The notes under the pieces: generated by a model
What the model was told of the DNA's origin: nothing
The model's database searches: none
What the model saw: the letters and a program-made list of their open reading frames with translations, nothing else
Shown here: piece by piece, positions 25,482 through 33,406 of the stretch
How positions within the stretch are numbered: position 1 is the first letter of the stretch
How the letters are laid out: the number at the start of each line of letters is the position of its first letter
Program-made: the position numbers and the translations under genes
Source: Bacteroidota bacterium
Lineage (GTDB): Bacteria > Bacteroidota > Bacteroidia > AKYH767-A > 2013-40CM-41-45
DNA: 38,865 bases
Reading direction: 5' to 3'
Assembly: GCA_026391975.1 (NCBI GenBank)
Contig: JAPLDB010000080.1
Coordinates: 43,714-82,578, forward strand

Positions 25482-25494
25482 TCACAATTTGTGA
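25482..25494. promoter_or_regulatory. Palindrome upstream of the ORF6N start (possible operator)
   Basis: TCACAATTTGTGA, a perfect 6+1+6 palindrome, ends 59 bases before the ORF6N ATG. Outside this core the arms are imperfect. A related half-site (GTGAATTGCGA) lies about 40 bases further out. Confidence 0.5.
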
Positions 25495-25690
25495 GCTTAC
25501 AGATTGTAATGGTTGGTGACTTGATGTCGTGAATTGCGATTTCAAGTTTCGTTGCATTTTTAACAACATGCAACCGAAAAATCAGGGATATTAAATCAGC
25601 AATGACTACATGGCTTTGGCCTTCAATGGCTGCAAATGTTGGGATTTGGCTGTTTAGAGGACACGCTATGAAACCGGCAATGCTGTTGCA

Positions 25691-25760
25691 TAGCCCTGAT
25701 CGCAGTGGAAAGCCCGGATCCGCCGGTTGGCGGAGAGGACTTGCAGCGAAGAGCAGGACC
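25691..25760 (+). ncRNA. Structured intergenic element, right copy (possibly a Flavo-1-like RNA)
   Basis: It starts AGCCCTGATCGCAGTGGAAA, contains a strong hairpin TCCGCC-GGTT-GGCGGA, and ends TTGCAGCGAAGAGCAGG, so CCTG and CAGG close an outer stem. It is the counterpart of the element at 24638-24711, in the opposite orientation. It lies in the 467-base gap 25424-25890 between ORF6N and glnS. Short reading frames exist across it on both strands, but they look accidental. Confidence 0.45.
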
Positions 25761-25890
25761 GGGGCCGCCAGGATTGCAAAACATCTGCTACTTAGATTCA
25801 TTCTAACATCGTACTTTCGCACTTCCCTATTGGCAATTCGCTTATTCTTATAAAATTAGCTATTCGACGGGGTAATCAATCGTAATTGAC

Positions 25891-27588
25891 ATGGCTGATC
25901 ATAAAAACGCACCTGAAGTTGAGCATTTGAACTTCATCGAGCAGATGGTTGAAGAAGACATCCGGACCGGCAAGCATGGCGGCAGGGTACATACGCGCTT
26001 TCCACCGGAGCCGAATGGGTATTTGCATATCGGCCATTCAAAAAGTATTTGTCTCAATTTTGGCCTGGCTGATAAATACAAAGGCAAGACGAACCTTCGG
26101 TTTGATGATACCAATCCCGAAAAGGAAGAGCAGGAATATGTGAACAGCATTAAGGAAGACATTCGCTGGCTTGGCTTTGAGTGGGAGAATGAATTTTATG
26201 CTTCTGATTATTTCGAGCAGATCTATCAGTTTGCAGTAACGCTGATTAAAAAAGGTTTGGCTTATGTGGATGATCAAAGTGCGGAGGTAATTGCTTCACA
26301 AAAAGGAACTCCAACAGAAGCGGGAAAAGCATCGCCATTTCGTGACAGAAGTGTAGAGGAAAATCTTGACCTGTTCGCGCGCATGCGTGCCGGTGAATTT
26401 GCTGAAGGCAGCAGAGTATTGCGTGCCAAAGTTGACATGGCGTCTCCAAATATGCACCTGCGCGATCCGCTGATGTACCGCATTAAGTTTGACCATCATC
26501 ACCGCACCGGCGACAAATGGAAAATTTATCCGATGTATGATTTCGCGCACGGGCAAAGTGACAGTATTGAAAATATCACGCACAGCATATGTACGCTTGA
26601 GTTTGAGGTACATCGTCCGCTTTATGAATGGTACATCAAACAACTTGGCATTTTTCCTTCGCAGCAAATTGAATTTGCACGGCTCAATTTGAATTACACT
26701 GTAATGAGCAAGCGCAAGCTGTTACGACTTGTAACTGAAAAATATGTTTCAGGGTGGGATGATCCGCGCATGCCTACGATCTCCGGTTTTCGCCGGCGTG
26801 GCTTTACGCCTGAAAGCATCCGTGATTTTGCGGAGAAGGTTGGTATTGCGAGAAGAGAAAATGTAATTGATGTGGCGGTACTTGAATTCTGTTTGAGGGA
26901 ACACCTGAATAAAATTGCGCAGCGCAGAATGGTTGTTCTTGATCCTCTGAAAGTGATCATTACCAATTATCCTGATAGAAATTCGGAGAAACTCACTGCT
27001 GAAAATTTACCCGGAGAAGATCATTCGCTGTATCGTGAGATGAGTTTTTCAAAGGAGATCTATATTGAAAGGGAGGATTATATGGAAAATCCATCTCCCG
27101 GTTATAACAGATTTTTCCCGGGAGGAATGGTGCGTTTGAAACACGCTTTCATTTTGAAATGTGATGAAGCTATTAAAAATGATGATGGCTCAATCAAAGA
27201 ATTACGTTGCACATATTTCCCCGAAAGCCGGAGTGGCCAGGATAAGTCGGGTATCAAAGTAAAAGGAGTCATTCATTTTGTGAACGCAGCTGACGCCATT
27301 GATGTGGAGGTCAGGATGTATGACAGGCTTTTTAATGTGGAAGCACCTGATTCGGGGGAAGAAGATTTTACAAAATACCTGAATCCTGATTCATTGAAGG
27401 TTATTTCCAATGCAAAGGCAGAGCCTTCACTTAGTAAGGCAAAACCGGGAGAAAAATTCCAGTTTCTGCGCATGGGTTATTTCTGTGCAGATAAAGAATC
27501 AACTCCTGCAAAACTTATTTTTAACAGGACGGTTACGTTGAAGGATACGTGGGCGAAGGAGAACCAAGTGGCAGTGGGGAAAGGATGA
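25891..27588 (+). CDS. glnS: Glutaminyl-tRNA synthetase
   Basis: A 565-residue class I aminoacyl-tRNA synthetase. The HIGH motif is at 46-49 in PPEPNGYLHIGHSKSI, and the KMSKS-like motif is VMSKR (271-275). FDDTNPEKEEQEYV and DFAHGQSDSIENITHSICTLEFE are GlnRS signatures. The C-terminal half holds the anticodon-binding beta-barrels. It charges tRNA-Gln directly with glutamine. The ATG at 25891 (MADHKNAPEVEHLNF) begins at the usual place. A purine-only-looking stretch follows the stop. Confidence 0.97.
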   Translation: MADHKNAPEVEHLNFIEQMVEEDIRTGKHGGRVHTRFPPEPNGYLHIGHSKSICLNFGLADKYKGKTNLRFDDTNPEKEEQEYVNSIKEDIRWLGFEWENEFYASDYFEQIYQFAVTLIKKGLAYVDDQSAEVIASQKGTPTEAGKASPFRDRSVEENLDLFARMRAGEFAEGSRVLRAKVDMASPNMHLRDPLMYRIKFDHHHRTGDKWKIYPMYDFAHGQSDSIENITHSICTLEFEVHRPLYEWYIKQLGIFPSQQIEFARLNLNYTVMSKRKLLRLVTEKYVSGWDDPRMPTISGFRRRGFTPESIRDFAEKVGIARRENVIDVAVLEFCLREHLNKIAQRRMVVLDPLKVIITNYPDRNSEKLTAENLPGEDHSLYREMSFSKEIYIEREDYMENPSPGYNRFFPGGMVRLKHAFILKCDEAIKNDDGSIKELRCTYFPESRSGQDKSGIKVKGVIHFVNAADAIDVEVRMYDRLFNVEAPDSGEEDFTKYLNPDSLKVISNAKAEPSLSKAKPGEKFQFLRMGYFCADKESTPAKLIFNRTVTLKDTWAKENQVAVGKG

Positions 27589-27717
27589 ATGGGGAGAGAA
27601 GAAGAAAGGGAGAGTGGGGGAAAGGGAGAGAGAGAAATGGTGAGACAATAAGCATTCAAAAGAGAATATGATTTTGGCAATCAATATTAGAAGAACATTA
27701 CAAATGAAGGGAGAAGT

Positions 27718-28158
27718 TTGAGCGTGGAAAACAGTATTCAGGATATTGAAAATGAAATCATCGAAGAGTTTGAACTCTTTGATGAGTGGAGTGCCAAGTA
27801 TGAATACATCATTGAACTCGGACAAAAGTTGCCGCCATTGGATGAGAAGTACAAAGTAGATGAAAACAAGATAAAAGGATGCCAGAGCAGCGTGTGGCTG
27901 AATGCATATGAGAAGGATGGGAAAGTGTTTTTTGAAGCAGACAGTGATTCAACTTTCGTGAAAGGAGAAATTGCTTTGCTGATCCGTGTATTGTCAGATC
28001 AGAAGCCTGAAGATGTGATCAATGCTGAGTTGAAATTTATTGACGTAATTGGTTTGCGGCAACACGTTGCTGTGACAAGGGCAAACGGACTTGCAAGCAT
28101 GATCAAACAGATGAAGATATTCGCACTCGGTTTTCAGACAGTGAACCGTAAATTATAA
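27718..28158 (+). CDS. sufE: Sulfur acceptor protein SufE
   Basis: A 146-residue SufE-fold protein. The sulfur-accepting Cys is C55 in KIKGCQSSVWL. YEYIIELGQKLPPLDEKYK, GEIALLIRVLSDQKPEDV and TRANGLASMIKQMK are family-typical. SufE takes persulfide sulfur from the cysteine desulfurase SufS and passes it to the SufBCD scaffold; none of those genes is in this window. The start is unusual: the frame begins with TTG (27718), with GTG at 27724 as an alternative. The only nearby ATG (27704) is in the -1 frame and hits a TGA overlapping the TTG. It is the first gene of sufE, SufT-like, DUF2480. Confidence 0.92.
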   Translation: MSVENSIQDIENEIIEEFELFDEWSAKYEYIIELGQKLPPLDEKYKVDENKIKGCQSSVWLNAYEKDGKVFFEADSDSTFVKGEIALLIRVLSDQKPEDVINAELKFIDVIGLRQHVAVTRANGLASMIKQMKIFALGFQTVNRKL

Positions 28159-28162
28159 AGTT

Positions 28163-28489
28163 GTGACTGAAGAAGTAATTGACATAAGACCCATAACCGA
28201 ACGGGTGAAGGACATTTTACGTACCTGCTACGATCCGGAAATCCCTGTGAACATACTTGAACTGGGATTGATTTACGAGATCAATGTGCTGGAAGGGAAT
28301 GATATCAATGTAAAGATGACATTGACTTCGCCGGCATGTCCTGTTGCTGAAACACTACCTGTAGAGGTTGAACAAAAAATAAAAGGAATCCCTGATGTAA
28401 ATAATGCAAAAGTCGAGATCACCTTTGATCCGCCGTGGGAAAAGGATATGATGAGTGAAGAGGCGAAGATGGAATTGGGGATGTGGTAG
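28163..28489 (+). CDS. sufT: SufT-like DUF59/MIP18 family Fe-S assembly protein
   Basis: A 108-residue DUF59 protein. CYDPEIPVNILELGLIY (22-38) carries the conserved DPE, and TLTSPACPVAETLP (53-66) carries the conserved Cys59. The C-terminus DPPWEKDMMSEEAKMELG is typical of the SUF-system subgroup. These proteins help mature or traffic Fe-S clusters. The start codon is GTG at 28163, four bases after the sufE stop, so the two are surely co-transcribed. A REP-like hairpin begins at the stop codon. Confidence 0.92.
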   Translation: MTEEVIDIRPITERVKDILRTCYDPEIPVNILELGLIYEINVLEGNDINVKMTLTSPACPVAETLPVEVEQKIKGIPDVNNAKVEITFDPPWEKDMMSEEAKMELGMW

Positions 28490-28517
28490 GCCCACCCAAC
28501 CCTCCCGAAGGGAGGGC
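28489..28517 (+). repeat. REP-like hairpin element directly after the SufT-like gene
   Basis: CCCACCCAACCCTCCCGAAG continues into GGAGGG, giving a CCCTCC/GGAGGG hairpin that begins right at the stop codon. It matches the element after serA and sits in the same orientation relative to its gene. Confidence 0.75.
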
Positions 28518-28546
28518 AAAAAACATTGACAACTTGGTAATAAATA

Positions 28547-29107
28547 ATGAAAACAGATGACTATAGGCGCGATGGAAAGTCTCCCCTACGGGGAGATTTA
28601 GAGGGTCCCATAATAAATAAAGTAGAAGAAAGCGGATTGTTGCAATTCGATCTGGAGGAATTATATCAGTCGGGGGAAAGGATACTTTTTGATCTGAAGC
28701 CATGGCTTTTTCAGGAATTGATATTAAAAGAGAAGGATTTTCGGGAGCGGATCAAAAATCATGACTGGCCTCAATACGAGAATAAATTTGTTGCCATCAC
28801 CTGCACAGCTGATGCAATCGTTCCCACATGGGCTTATATGCTTGTGGTTACTCAGCTCGAGCCAATTGCAAAGACGATCGTTTTCGGCAGCCCCGCATTG
28901 CTCGAGGAGCAACTTTTCAGGGAGGCAATTTCAAAACTTGATCCTCAGAAATTCAAAAACCAAAAAGTTGTTATAAAAGGATGCGGCGATCACGTGCCTG
29001 TTTCGGCATATGTGGAATTCACCAATTTTCTTCGCCCACTTGTAAAGAGCATTATGTATGGTGAGCCATGCTCCACGGTTCCTGTTTACAAAAGCAAAGG
29101 CTCATAA
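28547..29107 (+). CDS. DUF2480 family protein with a repeat-derived N-terminus
   Basis: A 186-residue protein. From about residue 22 (IINKVEESGLLQFDLEELY) it matches the DUF2480 family, with KEKDFRERIKNHDWPQYE, FVAITCTADAIVPTWAYML, VVIKGCGDHVPVSAYVEF and SIMYGEPCSTVPVYK. The function is unknown. It commonly follows suf genes in Bacteroidota, so a link to Fe-S proteins is likely. The family normally starts at about the IINKV point. Here no ATG exists there, and the first ~21 residues include KSPLRGDLEGP, encoded by a REP-like repeat (28579-28607). The ATG at 28547 is therefore an acquired start. Confidence 0.87.
   Translation: MKTDDYRRDGKSPLRGDLEGPIINKVEESGLLQFDLEELYQSGERILFDLKPWLFQELILKEKDFRERIKNHDWPQYENKFVAITCTADAIVPTWAYMLVVTQLEPIAKTIVFGSPALLEEQLFREAISKLDPQKFKNQKVVIKGCGDHVPVSAYVEFTNFLRPLVKSIMYGEPCSTVPVYKSKGS
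28579..28607 (+). repeat. REP-like element forming the first codons of the DUF2480 gene
   Basis: GTCTCCCCTACGGGGAGA makes a CTCCCC/GGGGAG hairpin, followed by TTTAGAGGGTCC. It is of the type usually found dispersed between Bacteroidota genes. Read in frame it gives SPLRGDLEGP. Confidence 0.65.
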
Positions 29108-29258
29108 TCTTATAGACTCTTTCGAATAACGAATGGTCCAGAGGCATCGGGCCTGGCGAATATGCGAATTACGAATCGCAGAACTTCTGAATTGACATTC
29201 ACTTATTCGTTTCGCTTTTGGCGAGATTGGTTATTCGCCGCGATAAAAGTATTTTAAA

Positions 29259-30842
29259 TCACCCTTGCTTAATATCATTCTCCTTTGGAAGCGCATAGAG
29301 AAATAATGCATTAAAAAAAGCAAAAAAGGTAGCGCCCGGTTGCGTTTCAAGAGTATCTTCAGTGAGCATTGACAATGCCAGCGTCAGGAAAAATACCAGA
29401 TATAAGAAGTTTTTCTTTTTTTCTAAGAACAGCATTGGATAGCAAATCGCAAAAAGGAAATAAGCGAAACCAAATACTCCGAATGCCACGGCAATCGCCA
29501 GATACTGATTATGTGCGCGGAGGTAATGATAACTGTTAAGTTTCGAATTCATCAATTCATACTGCCTGTGAACCTCATTGGGTAGGTCGCCCGTTCCTGC
29601 TCCGAAAAATAAATTTCCACTGATTGCATTACAAGCAGCTTTCCATGATTCAATGCGCTGCATAATGGAATGGCCATTAGGGTCGCCACCTTTTATGGAC
29701 TGGTTTACTTCCCAAAGTAGCTCCAATAGTCGGACTTTGACAGATGGATTTTGGTAGTCGACGTTTGGAATTCCTGACTCGATGGATTTTATTTCTTTGT
29801 TACCCAGACTTGCAACTGCTGCGCTGTCTTTTCTTAAACCCTTGGAAGCCAGGAAGCGCATCAGTGTATATTTCAAAGGCTGCCCTTTTTTATCAAGCGA
29901 ATCATAATGGATGATGCTCCGTTTGCTCCATTCATTGCGCATTTCTTCCTCGCACATATATATGTAGGCAGGAAATCCATTTTCAACTTCCGGATTTTTC
30001 AGATCAAAAGCATAGTAATTTCCCAAAGCTGTTTTTGCATTCATATCAATAAATACATAGCGCAGGGCATACTTTTCTTTATATGTTTTATTCAGCTGGT
30101 AGAATAATACTGCCGGTACGGCAATGAAGGCAACGATCAGCATTATTTTTCCTATACCAGCCTGCTGCTTCCAGGCATGTGAAATGAACAGAAGAGAGAA
30201 TATAATTATAAGTACTGAAAGCCCGGTAAGCGATTCCACAATAACAAGAAAAATGAAAAGCCAGAGTGCGAGCAATAAAACCCCAAACCTGTAAAGGGGA
30301 TTTGCAATTGCTTTATTAATAAAGACGAAATAGAAAATGCATAAGATTGCAATACAGGTAAAAAGTCCAAAACGGATGTGAGAAATTTTAAAAATGAAAA
30401 CATCGCGGATGTCGAGTACTTCTCTGTGAATGACTCCAGTCAGGACAGCAATGCTCACAAGTGAGCCTGCGAAAACAGCAGCAATGAAACAGGAAAGAAC
30501 AAGGTGGAATTGTTTTTTTGTAAGAGGTTCATTGCCGGCAATGATCAGCGTTAAAACCAGTATCGGTAGTTTGATCCTGATATCATCCCATCCCTGTGAA
30601 AGATCTGTTGTCCAAAACAAACCAACTACATGCAGGAGCCAGATGCCTGCTACCAGCATGGCTGCTTTGTTCCTGGAAAATCGTTTGAATTTTTCTATAA
30701 AATTTCCTTCCAGGAAAAATGAACCTGCGAGAATAAACTGTGAAAGACTGATCAGGAACAGCGACAACGGAAGGCCCGTAACGAGGACAATAAGCCCGAA
30801 AACGTAGAGGTAGTTGTGTCGCAGGAATAGTGGTTTATTCAT
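29259..30842 (-). CDS. O-antigen ligase/polymerase family membrane protein (Wzy_C)
   Basis: A 527-residue polytopic protein with about ten or eleven hydrophobic helices (for example 11-31, 60-75, 93-103, 117-136, 157-175, 188-218, 233-247, 447-466, 475-490 and 505-518). A large extracytoplasmic loop lies at about 250-440. Near its end are NGHSIMQRIESWKAA, FFGAGTGDLP and RAHNQYLAIAVAFG, the conserved Wzy_C region with the Arg and His used by WaaL-type ligases. It probably transfers or polymerises surface glycan on the periplasmic face of the membrane. There are no glycosyltransferases beside it, so the glycan is unknown. It is last in the rnpA-yidD-S41-ligase series. Confidence 0.85.
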   Translation of the reverse strand: MNKPLFLRHNYLYVFGLIVLVTGLPLSLFLISLSQFILAGSFFLEGNFIEKFKRFSRNKAAMLVAGIWLLHVVGLFWTTDLSQGWDDIRIKLPILVLTLIIAGNEPLTKKQFHLVLSCFIAAVFAGSLVSIAVLTGVIHREVLDIRDVFIFKISHIRFGLFTCIAILCIFYFVFINKAIANPLYRFGVLLLALWLFIFLVIVESLTGLSVLIIIFSLLFISHAWKQQAGIGKIMLIVAFIAVPAVLFYQLNKTYKEKYALRYVFIDMNAKTALGNYYAFDLKNPEVENGFPAYIYMCEEEMRNEWSKRSIIHYDSLDKKGQPLKYTLMRFLASKGLRKDSAAVASLGNKEIKSIESGIPNVDYQNPSVKVRLLELLWEVNQSIKGGDPNGHSIMQRIESWKAACNAISGNLFFGAGTGDLPNEVHRQYELMNSKLNSYHYLRAHNQYLAIAVAFGVFGFAYFLFAICYPMLFLEKKKNFLYLVFFLTLALSMLTEDTLETQPGATFFAFFNALFLYALPKENDIKQG

Positions 30843-30931
30843 TCTTTAATTCCCTGCAAATGAAACGAAAGCACGGTCCGGTTATTTGATTTATACAGAA
30901 ATTTTGAAGGAACCAATTGTGTATGAAATGA

Positions 30932-32626
30932 TCACTTTTTTATTTCGTCAATGGAAGCTTTGAAGGTGCCATTCAGGATGCCGGAATGCATCCCTGGATT
31001 GCCCAGTACTTCAATCGCCTTCTGAACCTCCTTGTCGTTATTAAAGGAGGCTTCAATTTTTCCTGCCTGATAGTAATAACGCGTTACAATCTCCTGTTCG
31101 ATGAATCCTGAAATTTCCTGACGGTTTTTTTGAACGTCATCTTTCTTATTGTGCGCCAGTTTCATTTTCAATCCTTCTATATCACTTTTAAGATCTTCAA
31201 GGTACTTTTCTTCTTCTGAATTTTTTTTCAGCTCATCCAGGCTCTTTTCGCTTTTCGTTGTATAGTCATAATCTTTCTCTGCAATGTAAGTTACAAAATC
31301 ATTCCAGTCTGATTCGCTGAGTTTGAAATCCCTTGCAGGAACGATGGACTCGTGTTCGTTCCTGTAATGGCTGGCAAAATCAAAAATTATATTTTTTGTA
31401 ATGAGGCTAACGGTGATGTTGCTGAGTTTTTTTTGTTCAACAACGAGATCAGGCAAAATCCCTCCGCCATCAAAAACTTCCCTGCCGGCCTTTGTCTTAA
31501 AAGCTGTAACGAGTGAATCCGGAACTTTTCCTACGCTGCCGTCTTCATTCCTGTGCGTATAGTCAAGCGCCTGTATGCAGCGGCCGCTTGGTACATAGTA
31601 TTTTGAAGTGGTGATCTTGAGTTGTGAATTGTATCCGAGCGTGCGAGTGGTTTGCACAAGCCCTTTACCGAATGTCCGCTGACCAATGATGACTCCCCGG
31701 TCAAGATCCTGAAGCGTACCGGAGACAATCTCTGACGCTGAGGCAGAGCCGCTGTTCACAAGTACAGCCAGGGGAATATTGGTATCGATGGCAGTGTTTA
31801 TTGCTTTATAGGACTTGTCGAGCGCTTTCACTTTGCTTCGGGTGCTAACTATCTCCTGTCCCTTGTCAACAAATACATTCGTCACGTTGACCGCTTCGTT
31901 CAGCAATCCTCCGGGGTTAAACCGCAGGTCAAGGACCACTCCTTTCAGACTGTTCTTTTCTTTCAGTTTCACAAGTGCATCTTTTACATCAGCGCTGCAG
32001 TTGTCAGTAAAGTTGGTGAGGCGGATGTATCCGATATCATTCTTCAGCATTCCATAATAAGGAACGCTCTTCACTTTTATTTCTTCGCGCGTAATTATTT
32101 TTTCGATCGGATCTTTTACGCCTTCGCGGCGTATTAGCAATTTTACCTGCGACTTTGGCTGGCCTTTCAGGATGCGGCTGATCTCATCTGTTTTTTTTCC
32201 TTTCGCGCTGATGCCCTCCACTGAAAGGATCTCATCGCCTGCACGCAGGTCTGCCTTTTGCGCCGGGAACCCTTCATACGGCTCGCTGATCGCTACATAA
32301 TCTCCCTTTTGTCTGATCAAAGCACCGATGCCGCCATACTGACCTGTTGTCATGAACCGGTAGTCTTCAATTTCTGATTCAGGAATATAATTGGTGTAAG
32401 GATCAAGTGTTGCGAGCATTGCATCAATCCCTTTTTTCATGAACTTTCCCGGCTCTACCGGATCAACGTAGTACATATTCACCTCGCGGTATACAGAGGA
32501 AAAAATGTCAAGATTTTTAGAGATCTCAAAATAGTCATCAACAAAACTATAAGTGATCACTGATGATGCCGATACAAAGACCACCAGCAATAGCGTTCTG
32601 TACTTTTTAAAAAGTGTTTTTATCAT
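30932..32626 (-). CDS. S41 family carboxy-terminal processing protease (CtpA-like)
   Basis: A 564-residue protein with an N-terminal signal or anchor (residues 11-27), a PDZ domain (about 90-175, with GGIGALI and LRAGDEILSVEG) and an S41 catalytic core. The dyad is visible as Ser296 in NSGSASASEIV and Lys321 in GQRTFGKGLVQT, spaced 25 residues apart as in Prc/Tsp. A long helical C-terminal region (about 430-560) follows. These periplasmic proteases trim proteins from their C-termini and affect wall enzymes and lipoproteins. It follows yidD by 23 bases and precedes the O-antigen ligase by 89 bases. Confidence 0.95.
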   Translation of the reverse strand: MIKTLFKKYRTLLLVVFVSASSVITYSFVDDYFEISKNLDIFSSVYREVNMYYVDPVEPGKFMKKGIDAMLATLDPYTNYIPESEIEDYRFMTTGQYGGIGALIRQKGDYVAISEPYEGFPAQKADLRAGDEILSVEGISAKGKKTDEISRILKGQPKSQVKLLIRREGVKDPIEKIITREEIKVKSVPYYGMLKNDIGYIRLTNFTDNCSADVKDALVKLKEKNSLKGVVLDLRFNPGGLLNEAVNVTNVFVDKGQEIVSTRSKVKALDKSYKAINTAIDTNIPLAVLVNSGSASASEIVSGTLQDLDRGVIIGQRTFGKGLVQTTRTLGYNSQLKITTSKYYVPSGRCIQALDYTHRNEDGSVGKVPDSLVTAFKTKAGREVFDGGGILPDLVVEQKKLSNITVSLITKNIIFDFASHYRNEHESIVPARDFKLSESDWNDFVTYIAEKDYDYTTKSEKSLDELKKNSEEEKYLEDLKSDIEGLKMKLAHNKKDDVQKNRQEISGFIEQEIVTRYYYQAGKIEASFNNDKEVQKAIEVLGNPGMHSGILNGTFKASIDEIKK

Positions 32627-32649
32627 GGATAATTTTTGTAATGATTGGA

Positions 32650-32883
32650 TCAGGGAACAGGATCATAGCCATGTCCACCCCATGGGTTGCACCTTGCAAG
32701 TCTCTTTAAAGTAAGCCATCCGCCTTTTGTCGCACCATATTTATCGATGGCTTGTTTACCATATTCAGAGCAGGAAGGGGTAAACCTGCAGCTTGGCGCA
32801 AGCAACGGTGAGATCGCTCCCTGATAAAATTTGATCAGGAGGAGGAACAGCTTACCGAGAATTTTTGAGAATAGCTTCTTCAA
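32650..32883 (-). CDS. yidD: Membrane protein insertion efficiency factor YidD
   Basis: A 77-residue protein with the full YidD signature: [20 protein letters not shown] (residues 19-38), the following [12 protein letters not shown], and the C-terminal [14 protein letters not shown]. It aids YidC-dependent membrane protein insertion. It starts inside the end of rnpA, overlapping it by 32 bases in another frame. Confidence 0.96.
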   Translation of the reverse strand: MKKLFSKILGKLFLLLIKFYQGAISPLLAPSCRFTPSCSEYGKQAIDKYGATKGGWLTLKRLARCNPWGGHGYDPVP

Positions 32884-33253
32884 ACCGTTGCAAAGTTAAA
32901 AGGAATTTTTTTTCGACCTCTTCATAATCAGGCACTTTTCGACCATTGAAAACGACCAGTATAGCACACTGTTTTTCTTTAGATTGCAATAACGAATAAA
33001 TACCTGATTTATTCTTACGGTATACTTCACGAATGAGTCTCTTGATGCGGTTGCGGTCAACAGCCCTTTTAAAGAAACGTTTAGGAACTGCAATGGCCAC
33101 CTGTACCGGAAAGGTTGTTGTTAATTCAGTTATTGTCCAGCTGATCCGGAATGGATTCATGCTGATACTTTTTCCTTCTTCAATAATCTTTTCAATGAGC
33201 TTCCGGCTTCGCAGACGTTCGTCTTTCGTAAAGGTATGACGGGAAGCAGGCAT
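32852..33253 (-). CDS. rnpA: Ribonuclease P protein component
   Basis: A 133-residue RnpA. The RNA-binding signature [20 protein letters not shown] (62-81) is intact, preceded by the central-cleft strand [10 protein letters not shown] (52-61). With RNase P RNA it removes tRNA 5' leaders. It overlaps yidD by 32 bases. rpmH, which precedes rnpA in many phyla, is not beside it. The 153-base gap upstream (33254-33406) has only short GGGAAAC-type repeats. Confidence 0.95.
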   Translation of the reverse strand: MPASRHTFTKDERLRSRKLIEKIIEEGKSISMNPFRISWTITELTTTFPVQVAIAVPKRFFKRAVDRNRIKRLIREVYRKNKSGIYSLLQSKEKQCAILVVFNGRKVPDYEEVEKKFLLTLQRFEEAILKNSR

Positions 33254-33406
33254 TTTATTGGAGAATGGAAGATGTATATGGAAAATGGCAAACGGGAAAC
33301 GGGAGATGGCTTAAGGAAGCGGAACCTGTCAATGGGAAATTGAGAATTCTAAACAGTTCAATATTTCAAAGGCAATGAATCAGTGTAACGGCAAGACCTG
33401 GACGCG

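Noticed and set aside
25466-25853. Overlapping opposite-strand frames of 118 and 83 codons between ORF6N and glnS
   Set aside because: They run across the palindrome and the structured element, show no recognisable domain, and overlap each other. They are accidental frames in an intergenic region.
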